A DNA stretch of 64,000 nucleotides from Nitrospirales bacterium LBB_01 (GTDB lineage: Bacteria > Nitrospirota > Thermodesulfovibrionia > Thermodesulfovibrionales > Magnetobacteriaceae). Positions 56,198 through 64,000 of this stretch are shown here, one piece after another (positions within the stretch are counted from its first letter, which is position 1; every line of letters starts with the position of its first letter). The position numbers and the translations under genes were made by a program. The DNA lies in assembly GCA_004376055.2 (NCBI GenBank), contig CP049016.1, forward strand, positions 1,426,001 to 1,490,000, written 5' to 3'. Under the pieces are notes generated by a model, which saw only the letters and a program-made list of their open reading frames with translations, was not told where the DNA came from and did not search any database.

Positions 56198-56947
56198 ATG
56201 ACTGCAACTATAAAAAAAGAATATGACATTTCGGTGGTAATTCCAGTTTATAACGAACAGGGGTGTATTAGACAAGTTGTTAGTTCATGGGCAGACACAC
56301 TTTCAGAACTTGGAATCAAATATCTTATAACTGTCTTAAATGACGGCTCACATGATAAAACCTCTGAGATTCTGTCAGCTTTTGTTAAAGATAAAAATAT
56401 TCGGATAATTAATAAAGAAAACGAAGGACATGGTCCCACCATTTTACTTGGGTATAAAGAGGCCGTGAGTGTCTCTGACTGGGTGTTTCAATGTGATGGC
56501 GACGACGAGTTGAAGCCTGCTGATTTTCCCCTTCTTTGGAAAAACCGTCTTTCTTATGACGCACTATTTGGCAAAAGAACCAACAGAAACCAGAACTTAA
56601 TTCGTAAATTTATTTCTAAGATTTCAGTGTTAGTGGTGCACATATTTTTTGGTAACTCTATTTCTGATGTCAATGTTCCGTACAGGCTAATTCGCTCCGA
56701 TATTGTTGAGAAAATTGTAAATCGTATTCCCACCAAAACATTTGCGCCTAATGTAATTATATCCGGCGTCTTGTCAAAAGCTAAACTAAGGATATATGAA
56801 CATCCGGTATCTTTTGAACCTCGTAAAACAGGTAAGACTTCAATTGTTAAATTAAAACTCTGGAAATCTGCTTTCAAGTCTTTTTTCCAAACAGTGGTAT
56901 TTTCTTTAAAAAATGAGAGTTTAATCAGGGAAATAAAACTGTTATAG
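56198..56947 (+). CDS. Family 2 glycosyltransferase (polyprenyl-phosphate type)
   Basis: This 249-residue GT2 has SVVIPVYNEQGCIRQVV, VLNDGSHDKT and the DxD-like FQCDGDDEL. VNVPYRLIRSDIVEKIV near 167 recalls DPM1/GtrB-like polyprenyl-phosphate glycosyltransferases. No TM helix follows, so a partner may be needed. The start ATG 56198 has no clear ribosome-binding site. The substrates are unknown. Confidence 0.8.
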   Translation: MTATIKKEYDISVVIPVYNEQGCIRQVVSSWADTLSELGIKYLITVLNDGSHDKTSEILSAFVKDKNIRIINKENEGHGPTILLGYKEAVSVSDWVFQCDGDDELKPADFPLLWKNRLSYDALFGKRTNRNQNLIRKFISKISVLVVHIFFGNSISDVNVPYRLIRSDIVEKIVNRIPTKTFAPNVIISGVLSKAKLRIYEHPVSFEPRKTGKTSIVKLKLWKSAFKSFFQTVVFSLKNESLIREIKLL

Positions 56948-57081
56948 CAAACATAACGTTGAGTTACAAAACTTTATAGTTAAGAGTAAATTCGGTGAAA
57001 TTTCCTTAAATCTATTTTTTGATATCCTCCATTTGTACTGAATTAACAGCATGTACAACTTTGACCAAGTCTAAGGTTGAA

Positions 57082-57112
57082 AAGTATATTAAGTTGAAAT
57101 GCTTATATACTT
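57082..57112. other. AT-rich hairpin in a 450-base intergenic stretch
   Basis: AAGTATATTAAG (57082-57093) and CTTATATACTT (57102-57112) pair with one bulged base around an 8-base loop. Elsewhere in 56948-57398 are only repeat copy 3 and the promoter of the TPR gene; no gene or RNA is apparent. Confidence 0.4.
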
Positions 57113-57159
57113 AACTCAGGTACATAGTTTTATGTCAGCTAAGGATACCTTAAAAAGGA

Positions 57160-57290
57160 CTGGATTCCCGCTCGGGGGCGGGAATGACAGAGGAGTGGAT
57201 TTTCTTTTTCTGTCATTCCTTTTCTTTTTCTGTCATTCCTGCGAAGGCAGGAATCCAGTTTTTTCTTTGTAGAGCTAATGGCATAAGCAA
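57160..57290. repeat. Composite inverted repeat, copy 3 (opposite orientation)
   Basis: The reverse complement of the unit at 93 and 43156: CTGGATTCC..GGAATGACA (57160-57189), then TGTCATTCC..GGAATCCAG, then a diverged leader ending ..GCATAAGCAA. TTTTCTTTTTCTGTCATTCC is present twice in tandem (about 57201-57239), the same kind of loop expansion as in copy 2. Confidence 0.8.
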
Positions 57291-57295
57291 TTAAG

Positions 57296-57324
57296 TTGAT
57301 TTTATTATTTGTATATGCTACAAT
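57296..57324 (+). promoter_or_regulatory. Promoter of the TPR gene
   Basis: TTGATT (57296-57301), a 17-base spacer, and TACAAT (57319-57324) give a sigma-70-type promoter 75 bases before the ATG at 57399, which has AAAGGAGG upstream. Confidence 0.55.
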
Positions 57325-57398
57325 TTACATAACCCGTTGAAACCGCAAGATTGGCAACGTGCGTATGTGTTTGCCAAAAGGAGGTGTGGATAAGATAG

Positions 57399-58469
57399 AT
57401 GGGATTTTTTGATTTCTTAAAAAAGGATGCTGAAGCCTATAACCACGCCGGAAATGTACACTACACGGATGGCGACTACGATAAGGCCATCGCAAGCTAC
57501 ACCAAAGCCATAGAGATGAATCCATTGTTTACCGTTGCTTATGTTAATCGAGCGGACGCTTATGCTGCAAGGGGAAACCGAAAAAGAGCTGTTGCTGATT
57601 ATACCAAAGCTATAGAGTTAGAGCCTGATTACGCATTGGCCTACTTTAACCGAGGCTTAGTATATCTCAAACAGGAACGCAAGGACAAGGCTATGGCTGA
57701 CTACAAGACTGCTGTTGAACTAAATTCAGATTATGGCGATACCTACTTAAGACACATGTACACTCATCATGACTTAAAAGACAGCACAGCTGGGGACGGC
57801 ACAACTGTTATAAATGTGCTATCAGTAACTAAAGATATCAAAAAAACAGACATTAAAAAAAACATTCCCATGCTCGCAGCCACATTATCAGCAGTGGCTT
57901 TATTTGTGGCGTTGATTGTGATAGGTGCAAATAAACCCCCTGATGAGCCAAAAGTAAAAACACCGGCTCAGTATGTAAGCAGCGGCTGTTCCTTTTTTGA
58001 CAGAGAGGGAGATGATAAAGCTGAAACCACCACTGAAGATAAGGATGCGGCAATAGCCGACTATACCAAAACAATTGAGGCAAACCCAAAGGATGCCGCT
58101 GCATATTTTTATCGAGCTTCTTTACTTGAAAGCAAAGGGGATATTGATAAAGCTATTGCTGATTTTACAAAAGCTATAGAGGTAAATCCAAGGTATGCTG
58201 AGGCTTACTTCTACAGAGCTACTTTTTATATGGAAAAAAGAAATTATGATAAGGCTATTGCTGATTTTACAAAGACCATTGAGTTAATGCCGGACACTGC
58301 CGAGGCGTACTACTATCGTGCCGAGTGCTATGCAAAAAGGGCTGACACCGAAAAGACTGTCACAGATATGAAGGAGGCAGCCCGCCGCGGCTCTGAACCT
58401 GCCCAAAAATATCTGAGCACAAGAAGAATCACATGGTTAGATAACATTACAGTGCAACATGAAAAATGA
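57399..58469 (+). CDS. TPR-repeat membrane protein
   Basis: Three TPR units (residues 12-115, each of the AIASYTKAIEMNP kind), one central TM helix (about 154-175: MLAATLSAVALFVALIVIG), and three further TPRs (about 208-330, with AIADFTKAIEVNPRYAEAYFYRA). The gene therefore places TPR blocks on both sides of the membrane. A role as scaffold for envelope proteins is likely; partners unknown. ATG 57399 has a strong ribosome-binding site. Confidence 0.88.
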   Translation: MGFFDFLKKDAEAYNHAGNVHYTDGDYDKAIASYTKAIEMNPLFTVAYVNRADAYAARGNRKRAVADYTKAIELEPDYALAYFNRGLVYLKQERKDKAMADYKTAVELNSDYGDTYLRHMYTHHDLKDSTAGDGTTVINVLSVTKDIKKTDIKKNIPMLAATLSAVALFVALIVIGANKPPDEPKVKTPAQYVSSGCSFFDREGDDKAETTTEDKDAAIADYTKTIEANPKDAAAYFYRASLLESKGDIDKAIADFTKAIEVNPRYAEAYFYRATFYMEKRNYDKAIADFTKTIELMPDTAEAYYYRAECYAKRADTEKTVTDMKEAARRGSEPAQKYLSTRRITWLDNITVQHEK

Positions 58470-58509
58470 CAGATATCTGTTTGAATAAAATATTTCCGGG
58501 CGGCATGTC

Positions 58510-59610
58510 TTGAAAATCCTTCATTTACTTTACGAAAGCAAGGGGGATAGTTTTGGAATTGGAGGGGTTGGCGTAAGAGCCTATGAATTATACAAATTTA
58601 TAGGTAAGCGCCATGACGTCACACTGCTTTGTAAAAAATACAAGGGCGCCAAAGACGGCGTTATTGAGGGAATAAAACATGTTTTTTGCGGGATTGAAAG
58701 CAATAGCCTCACTGTGGCACTTCTTTCTTATGCGCTCTTTGCATCTATTTACGTGCGGCTAAACGGTCATAAGTATGATGTAATTATAGAGGAATTTTCA
58801 CCTGCAATTCCAACGTTTTTGTGTTTTTATAAGAAACGCCCTTTAGCTGTTCAGATTCAAGGTTTTACAGGATGGCAGTATTTCGGAAAATATAATCCGT
58901 TTTACGCTCTAACCCTTTTTGTTTTTGAACGCATATTTCCAAAACTCTATAAAAACATCATACTTGTCAATGGCGTAACAGCAAAAAGACTCAATTTGCC
59001 AAAAAATAAAAATATTGCAATTATCCCTAATGGTATTGATGAGACGCTTTTAAAAACTCAGGTAGGCGAGGGCAGCTATATTTTATATCTGGGGCGGATA
59101 GACATTCACACAAAGAGGCTTGATTTGCTCATAAAAGCGTATGAGGATGTGTATAAGTCTTATCCAGAGGTTAAGTTAGTGATAGCCGGGGATGGCAGAG
59201 ACATGGAAAAACTAAACACAATACTTTCAGGATTGGATGAGAATGTAAGAAATAATATTTCTCTTCCGGGATGGGTGGAAAAAGAGCAAAAAGTTGAGTA
59301 TTTAAGTAATGCCCTCATGGTTGTCCTGCCCTCACAGTATGAAGTGCAGCCAATAGCAGTCACGGAGGCATTAGCAGCAGGGAGGGCTGTAATTGTAAGC
59401 GACATTGAGGAATTAGAGGCTATGGTAAAAAGTGGTCTATGTGTTTCGTTTAAAAGCGGGGATTATCAAGCTTTGGCAGTACAAATTATGAATTTATTAA
59501 AAGATACTAAATTAAGACAAACTCTGGGACGAACAGGCAGAAAGTGGGCTTACGATTACCATTGGGAAAAGCTGTCGTCTGATTTTGAAAAATTCCTTCT
59601 CACACTTTAA
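58510..59610 (+). CDS. Family 4 (GT-B) glycosyltransferase
   Basis: A 366-residue GT-B fold: MKILHLLYESKGDSFGIGGVGVRAYELYK at the N-terminus, and the donor-binding half with IAIIPNGIDETLL, ILYLGRIDIHTKRLDLLIKAYE, VIAGDGRDMEKL and VLPSQYEVQPIAVTEALAAGRAV (EX7E region). It transfers a sugar in cell-surface glycan assembly. Start is TTG 58510. It converges on the phosphopantetheinyl transferase gene. Confidence 0.9.
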   Translation: MKILHLLYESKGDSFGIGGVGVRAYELYKFIGKRHDVTLLCKKYKGAKDGVIEGIKHVFCGIESNSLTVALLSYALFASIYVRLNGHKYDVIIEEFSPAIPTFLCFYKKRPLAVQIQGFTGWQYFGKYNPFYALTLFVFERIFPKLYKNIILVNGVTAKRLNLPKNKNIAIIPNGIDETLLKTQVGEGSYILYLGRIDIHTKRLDLLIKAYEDVYKSYPEVKLVIAGDGRDMEKLNTILSGLDENVRNNISLPGWVEKEQKVEYLSNALMVVLPSQYEVQPIAVTEALAAGRAVIVSDIEELEAMVKSGLCVSFKSGDYQALAVQIMNLLKDTKLRQTLGRTGRKWAYDYHWEKLSSDFEKFLLTL

Positions 59611-59624
59611 ACACGCCTGCAGAT

Positions 59625-60272
59625 TTAAGGGAAGAAAACCTCGAGAATTTGAATCCCATCTTCGATAGAAAAATCAGTGGCAGCGTGGCACATATAACGG
59701 CGGTCTATAGAAACCTCAGTAAGATGCCATCTGTGGCCATAAAGTTTGGCTGCACCCTTCGTATCTATTTTTACATCCGACAGCGGAATTGATAACCCTC
59801 TGCCCTCAGCCTTAATCAAACTTTCTTTCATCGTCCAGTATTTGTAAAAACTTGTGCAGCTACTATCCCCGGCTATCTCCTGCCACTGTAAGGCATCCAT
59901 ATATTTTTGAAAACCCTCCGTGTCAATTGCTCTTATTAACTCTATGTCTATCCCCACTCTGCCCTCATTGGTTATGATACAGACGACACAGCCATCTGTG
60001 TGAGAAATATTAAAATCAATTTCGGAATCCTTAAAAAAAGGCCGTCCCCATTCATTTAAATATATATTGTGAAGTGTCAAATTTGAATCCTTAAAATATT
60101 TATTAATACCTGAAGCAAGCAGCAGCCTGCCATAAAGAGCCGCCTCTCTATCTTGCCACCTTAGAAATCTGCGAATGTTCTGTCTATCCTTTTCTGGTAG
60201 CAAGTTCATATATGATTCAAAAACTTTTTCAGGAAGCTGCTTCTTAAAACGGATATATTGTATAACAACCAT
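59625..60272 (-). CDS. 4'-phosphopantetheinyl transferase, Sfp type
   Basis: The 215-residue enzyme attaches phosphopantetheine to carrier domains of NRPS/PKS. Sfp motifs: NEWGRPFF, FNISHTDGCVVC, GIDIELIR, and YKYWTMKESLIKAEGRGL (the W-T-x-KES block). The length and motifs place it with broad-specificity NRPS activators, not AcpS. It ends the minus-strand cluster and is four bases downstream of the thioesterase. Confidence 0.93.
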   Translation of the reverse strand: MVVIQYIRFKKQLPEKVFESYMNLLPEKDRQNIRRFLRWQDREAALYGRLLLASGINKYFKDSNLTLHNIYLNEWGRPFFKDSEIDFNISHTDGCVVCIITNEGRVGIDIELIRAIDTEGFQKYMDALQWQEIAGDSSCTSFYKYWTMKESLIKAEGRGLSIPLSDVKIDTKGAAKLYGHRWHLTEVSIDRRYMCHAATDFSIEDGIQILEVFFP

Positions 60273-60276
60273 ATTA

Positions 60277-60969
60277 TTATAAAGTAAGCGAATCGGTAAT
60301 TATTCTCCCTATTTCCAGTATGTGCTCATAGATGAAAAAATGGGAGCCGGGGAATTGTAACAGTTTTATCTTGTGAACTGTCTCATCCTGCCACATCAGG
60401 ACGTCTCTGTAGCTTATCTCCTCTTTGAGCCCTCTCATTACCGTTATGGGTGTATTTAGTAGAGTTGCAGGTGGTTCATATTCATAAGTCTCTACGGCTT
60501 TAAAATCAGCCCTTATTATTGGCTCAAAGAGCTCCATAAGCTCATCGTTTTGCAGTACCTCAGCTGGACAGCCGTCATATTTTTTAAGAAGCTCCATAAA
60601 TTCGTTCTTTTGGAGCTTATGGCGGTCACGTCTTCTGTTTTCAACTGATGGCGCTTCACATCCTGTTATAAATAGGTGTTCCGGCAACTGTTTGTGTTCT
60701 TGTGTCAGTTTCTTTACCAGCAGGTATGCTAACCATCCCCCCATGCTGTGTCCCCAGAAGGCATACCTGCCGTTTATTTTCTCTTGCATTTGATTGTATA
60801 ACCCATCTGCCATGTCGTGAATGTTTGTCTGAAGCGGAGTGCCGTATTTTCGCCCGCGTCCTTGAAGCTCAAGCGGGGCTATTTCTATAAAATCCCCGAG
60901 ATGCGCCTGAAAATCTCTGTAAGAATATGAACTGCCGCCGGCAAATGGAATGCAAAACAGGGTAATCAT
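60277..60969 (-). CDS. Type II thioesterase (NRPS/PKS editing)
   Basis: ATG 60969 gives 230 residues starting MITLFCIPFAGGSSYSY, the family start; a TTG at 60996 lies inside the upstream gene. The alpha/beta hydrolase has ELQGRGRKYGTPL, the nucleophile Ser in FWGHSMGGWLAYLL (GxSxG), LFITGCEAP, MRGLKEEISYRDVLMWQDET (Asp region) and the catalytic His in FPGSHFFIYEH. Such enzymes clear mis-loaded carrier domains. Confidence 0.93.
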   Translation of the reverse strand: MITLFCIPFAGGSSYSYRDFQAHLGDFIEIAPLELQGRGRKYGTPLQTNIHDMADGLYNQMQEKINGRYAFWGHSMGGWLAYLLVKKLTQEHKQLPEHLFITGCEAPSVENRRRDRHKLQKNEFMELLKKYDGCPAEVLQNDELMELFEPIIRADFKAVETYEYEPPATLLNTPITVMRGLKEEISYRDVLMWQDETVHKIKLLQFPGSHFFIYEHILEIGRIITDSLTL

Positions 60970-60986
60970 CTTTACAGAGGCTCTAA

Positions 60987-61160
60987 TCAGTAGCAATCAC
61001 GCTTTTTTCTTTTATCTGAGGCAAAAAACAGGATTATTCCTATGAATGGCGATAAAAGAAGACAGGCAAAGAAATAACCCCAAAACCCAAACTTTCTGTT
61101 AGCTCCAAACATAGCAATAATCAGACTTGCAAATACGTATAATATTATATACTCAATCAT
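60987..61160 (-). CDS. 57-residue membrane microprotein
   Basis: ATG 61160 overlaps the stop of the binding-protein gene (ATGA) and has a perfect AAGGAGGTGGAG ribosome-binding site. The product has two TM helices: YIILYVFASLIIAMFGA (4-20) and FGFWGYFFACLLLSPFIGIILFF (about 24-46), separated by NRK, with a basic tail. Unknown family. Its place between binding protein and thioesterase argues that it belongs to the same system. Confidence 0.75.
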   Translation of the reverse strand: MIEYIILYVFASLIIAMFGANRKFGFWGYFFACLLLSPFIGIILFFASDKRKKRDCY

Positions 61161-62386
61161 TTCTCCACCTCCTTGTGTATGTCATTTAACTTTTCATCAA
61201 AAAACTTTTTCACATCTTCATATGTCTCTTGTTTCCCAGTTTTTTTCAAAATAAATTTCCCATTATGCATGGTCTCAAAACATAAGTATTCATCACCGAT
61301 ATCACCATTTTCTCTCATGTCATAGTAACCTGCAACACTTTCCCATCCGTCAATATATCTGATGTTTGACGCTATCACAGAAGGTTTTGTAGTGCCGCCT
61401 TTTGTGAAACCATAAATTAAAAGCTCTACAGCGTCATATCCAAGGGCTGCCATTTCATTCGGCTGCTTTCCATATATTTTCTCAAAGCGTCTGACAAACT
61501 CCCTTGTTGGCGTATAGTTGTCTTCACGATTAAAATCACTTGTCGTTACGACACCCTCTGAGGCACTTCCTGCTATTTCCCAAAGTAAAGATGAGTGTAT
61601 ACCGTTTCCTCCTATAAAAGGCGCCTTTATTCCCATCTCTCTTGCTTGCTTTAAAAAGTGAGCAGCAGCAGGAACTGTTCCTGCAAGTAACACTGCATCG
61701 AACTTGCTTGCACTTAACATCATAGTACTGATTACCCCCCTGTAATCAGCGTGAATCGTATTATATGAAGCCCCTTTTTTTACATTAAGCTCGAGGTCTG
61801 AAGCATACATCTGAAAATATGCTGCCAACCCTGTGCCGTAGGGCGAACCGTCGTCAACCACTAAGATGGTTTTATAGCCCATGTCGTACATATATTTAGC
61901 CAGCCACAAAGCACTATGTTGATCCGAGGCTCTATTTCTGAACACATATTCAAAGCCATGCTTTGTAAGAGCTACATTTGTTGCTCTTGGTGTTATAAAA
62001 ACAACACCATTATATTCGTACACTACCGAGACGGGAATCGCAACGTCAGTACTTAAATGACCTATAACCGCTATGACATTTTCATTATCTGCAAATTCAC
62101 GCGCTATTTTGATAGCCAGTTTCGGTTTTATCATGTCATCTCTTTCTATGTACCTCATTTTTCTTCCCTTAAAGCCGCCCTTTGCGTTGAATTCCTCTAT
62201 CGCTAACCTAATGCCATCTATCATATCTTCGGTTTGTGTAGAAGATTTCACGACCCCGATAACTATATCCCCTCCAATGTTCTCTGCTTTTTTACCTCTT
62301 TCCTCTGATTTTTCATAATAATTCTTGCATGAATTAAGTATTAGTATAAAAAGCAGAAACAAAATTAAAGCAAATGTTCTCTTCAA
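61157..62386 (-). CDS. Type 1 periplasmic-binding lipoprotein (Leu/Ile/Val family)
   Basis: A lipoprotein signal (ILFLLFILILNSC, lipobox LNSC about 16-19) precedes a type 1 periplasmic-binding fold: DIVIGVVKSSTQTEDMIDGIRLAIEEFNAKGG, VIGHLSTDVAIPVS, FITPRATN, VVDDGSPYGTGLA, FDAVLLAGTVPAAAHFL, EMAALGYDAVELLIYG. No permease or LIV-type ATPase is adjacent. It follows the SPFH gene by five bases and overlaps the small membrane gene. It may sense a ligand or the exported product. Confidence 0.92.
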   Translation of the reverse strand: MKRTFALILFLLFILILNSCKNYYEKSEERGKKAENIGGDIVIGVVKSSTQTEDMIDGIRLAIEEFNAKGGFKGRKMRYIERDDMIKPKLAIKIAREFADNENVIAVIGHLSTDVAIPVSVVYEYNGVVFITPRATNVALTKHGFEYVFRNRASDQHSALWLAKYMYDMGYKTILVVDDGSPYGTGLAAYFQMYASDLELNVKKGASYNTIHADYRGVISTMMLSASKFDAVLLAGTVPAAAHFLKQAREMGIKAPFIGGNGIHSSLLWEIAGSASEGVVTTSDFNREDNYTPTREFVRRFEKIYGKQPNEMAALGYDAVELLIYGFTKGGTTKPSVIASNIRYIDGWESVAGYYDMRENGDIGDEYLCFETMHNGKFILKKTGKQETYEDVKKFFDEKLNDIHKEVEK

Positions 62387-62391
62387 ATCCG

Positions 62392-63258
62392 CTATTTCCC
62401 TGTGTCCAAAAGAACAGGCAATCCGGACTTACCGGCCCCTATGACTATAACCTTTGAGTTAGGAGATTTTGACAGCTCTTTGGTAGCATTTATACCCTCA
62501 TATCGTAGTATGTTTTCGCTTAAAGAAGCGTTTATTGTATCGTTATAAAGTTTTATTCCATCGGCCTCCACCTTTTTTCTTATGGCCTCTTGTTTTTCTC
62601 TTTCTATCTTGAACAAGTATGCGAGCGCTAGTTGTTCCTGTTCAACTTTATTTAAAATGGCTTTCTGTATTTCTTCTGGCAGTGTTACCTTTGTTATCAT
62701 AACGCTGTCTATTTGAACAAATCTGCGCGATACCTGTTTGAGAGTCTCGTTTAAGAATGTCTGGATCGCTGCATTTTTGTTTGAATAAATTTCCTCAGCG
62801 TCATAATTACCTACTACGGCACGCAGGGCGGCCTCCACCTCCGGTTTTACTATTGCGTTATAATAATCAGTCCCGACTGCCTGGTGCAGCACTCCTAACA
62901 CCTGGTAATCCGGACGATATCTGACAGCAACATCCAGATGTACCATTAACCCTAGTTTGGTTAGTGCATCTACTCCTTGATGGGATGTCTGAAATCTGAC
63001 ATTGTAAACAGTCATCTTATCCCATGGGAATATCAGTTGTATTCCCTCTCCGTAAAATATATCTACCACCGTGCCGCCAAAAAACCTCTTATAAAGTACG
63101 CCCATCTCTCCGGAGCCTATAGTGATAACCATCCTGTTCCAGAGAAATGCAAGTGTTAGCGCTATCAATATCAGAGTTACCAGCATCTGCGGGATGTGCT
63201 CACTAAGGTTATTTCTGAAACAGGTTATGCGTTTTCTTAGTTTAGTTGTGATTCCCAT
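62392..63258 (-). CDS. SPFH/band-7 membrane protein
   Basis: One TM helix (about 27-50) and an SPFH domain: VITIGSGEMGVLYKRFFGGTV, GIQLIFPWDKMTVYNVRFQTSH, LDVAVRYRPDY, and a long alpha-helical tail (QEAIRKKVEADGIKLY). The start is ATG 63258, with GAGG nine bases upstream, or ATG 63267. It overlaps the 3' end of the ABC exporter, so the two are coupled. SPFH proteins form membrane scaffolds. Its coupling to a peptide exporter is unusual. Confidence 0.88.
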   Translation of the reverse strand: MGITTKLRKRITCFRNNLSEHIPQMLVTLILIALTLAFLWNRMVITIGSGEMGVLYKRFFGGTVVDIFYGEGIQLIFPWDKMTVYNVRFQTSHQGVDALTKLGLMVHLDVAVRYRPDYQVLGVLHQAVGTDYYNAIVKPEVEAALRAVVGNYDAEEIYSNKNAAIQTFLNETLKQVSRRFVQIDSVMITKVTLPEEIQKAILNKVEQEQLALAYLFKIEREKQEAIRKKVEADGIKLYNDTINASLSENILRYEGINATKELSKSPNSKVIVIGAGKSGLPVLLDTGK

Positions 63259-64000
63259 GATGTCCATCCTCAGTTATTTTTCCGTAATCCATCTTAAACA
63301 CCCGGTCTGCGACATAAAAGTACTTGTCATCATGAGTGGCTGCGATTATCGTTTTACCCTCGTTCTGCATTTTCCTCAATATTGTGTCATAAAAATATTT
63401 TCTAAAATGCGGGTCCTGATCTGCCGCCACCTCATCCAGCACATAAACCGCTTTGTCCTCCATTAGGGATTCAATAAGAGCAAGCCGTTTTCTCTGTCCT
63501 GTGGAGAGTTTTATATCAGTAAACTTACCATCAACGTATGAGGCTTTCTCCGCAAGTTCCATCAAGTTAATCAGCTCGTTTAACTTTATCTCGTCAACAT
63601 TGTCTATTCCATAGAGCCTGTCAAAAACATGGGATTCAGTGAAAATAACTGAAATCAGGTCCCTGTAATAGGTGTAATTTGTCATATTTACCGCTATATC
63701 ATCCACCATAATTGTTCCAGACTGAGGGTAATAGAGTCCTGTCAGCATTTTAAGCAGGGTGGTTTTGCCGGAACCGTTTCCACCGACTAAGAATACTATT
63801 TCACCACGTTTGATGCTCAGGTCTATAGGCCCAACGGTAAAGGATTGTTTTGCCTCACTTTCAGGGTAAGTAAATGTTAGTCTTTTGAGAGTTATTGCAT
63901 CAAATGTTTCCTTACTTTTTAGAATTGCATCAGGAGCCGTGTGTTTCATGTCGTCAGCATTTTCCAGAAGTTTTTCAAGATTATCAAAGCGCTCAAGCGA
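63242..64000 (-). CDS. Cyclic-peptide-type ABC exporter (ATPase half, cut by window edge)
   Basis: The frame is open at the right edge and its visible part covers the nucleotide-binding domain of a SyrD/PvdE-like cyclic peptide exporter: Walker A GGNGSGKTT, Walker B YVLDEVAADQDP, signature KLSTGQRKRLAL, and ITLKRLTFTYPESEAK. The linker LERFDNLEKLLEN continues upstream, so the membrane domain is missing beyond 64000. Such exporters move NRPS peptides to the periplasm. It is the first visible gene of the minus-strand cluster. Confidence 0.88.
   Translation of the reverse strand, partial: SLERFDNLEKLLENADDMKHTAPDAILKSKETFDAITLKRLTFTYPESEAKQSFTVGPIDLSIKRGEIVFLVGGNGSGKTTLLKMLTGLYYPQSGTIMVDDIAVNMTNYTYYRDLISVIFTESHVFDRLYGIDNVDEIKLNELINLMELAEKASYVDGKFTDIKLSTGQRKRLALIESLMEDKAVYVLDEVAADQDPHFRKYFYDTILRKMQNEGKTIIAATHDDKYFYVADRVFKMDYGKITEDGHHGNHN

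Overview
The window is chromosomal DNA of a Gram-negative, probably anaerobic bacterium. It carries OmpA-type and other lipoproteins, MltG, the DXP isoprenoid pathway (ispD, ispF, ispG), NiFe-hydrogenase maturation genes, and many sensory proteins of the Cache, PAS, GAF, HDOD and CHASE2 types. The gene repertoire and base composition (roughly 42-45 percent GC in the core by eye) suggest Nitrospirota or a Desulfobacterota-like relative. That assignment is an inference, because no rRNA lies in the window. I found no rRNA, tRNA or CRISPR array.

Layout. 1-5031 (minus): a divergent PriA that has lost its helicase motifs, a tandem pair of family-2 glycosyltransferases (one fused to a HAD-like domain), and a small membrane ORF. 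5100-13745: hypD-hypE (plus) face a Cache/PAS histidine kinase, a J-domain/RDD protein, hypF, hypA, hypC and a DsbC-like protein (minus); hypB and the hydrogenase itself are not present. 13833-18630 (minus): ComF-like protein, purA, serA and a class-V aminotransferase (serine/purine metabolism). 18854-27066: PIN/TRAM protein, ispD-ispF, hemW, a frameshifted PQQ-propeller gene, a Janus/Ocnus (PHPT1-like) protein, mltG-ispG. 27126-27924: a HicA/HicB toxin-antitoxin pair beside a 308-bp element with 17-bp terminal inverted repeats and a 10-bp target duplication.

28121-41766: tyrS with a promoter that predicts a leaderless mRNA, an acyltransferase, a CHASE2 adenylate cyclase, a PAS-kinase/response-regulator-GAF pair, an OmpA lipoprotein, an MBL hydrolase, argS, a YhcC-type radical SAM protein and an HDOD-GAF protein with a dead cyclase domain. 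41907-49244 (mostly plus): tsaD, a 53-residue C2H2 zinc-finger microprotein, dksA, a catalytically degenerate caspase-like protein, ruvAB, queH and a response-regulator/PP2C phosphatase.

49250-52467 looks like an accessory island: a DUF6765-like gene, a duplicated tail of the upstream phosphatase gene, and an AT-rich two-gene operon of an ABC/SMC-type ATPase with a TOPRIM/DUF4276-like protein. This is the best candidate for an undescribed defence module. 52631-56002 is the conserved rpsB-tsf-pyrH-frr operon, with a structured leader, a 50-residue ORF and a second DksA-like gene. 56198-59610: glycosyltransferases and a TPR membrane protein. 59625-64000 (minus, running off the right edge): a cyclic-peptide-type ABC exporter, an SPFH protein, a periplasmic-binding lipoprotein, a 57-residue membrane protein, a type II thioesterase and an Sfp-type phosphopantetheinyl transferase. 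Together they read as the export/tailoring end of a nonribosomal peptide or polyketide cluster whose synthases should lie beyond the window.

Three copies of a composite inverted repeat (near 93, 43156 and 57160), clusters of an ATCTGCG word, and a 125-bp inverted-repeat element after argS show that the intergenic spaces hold several families of small repeats.
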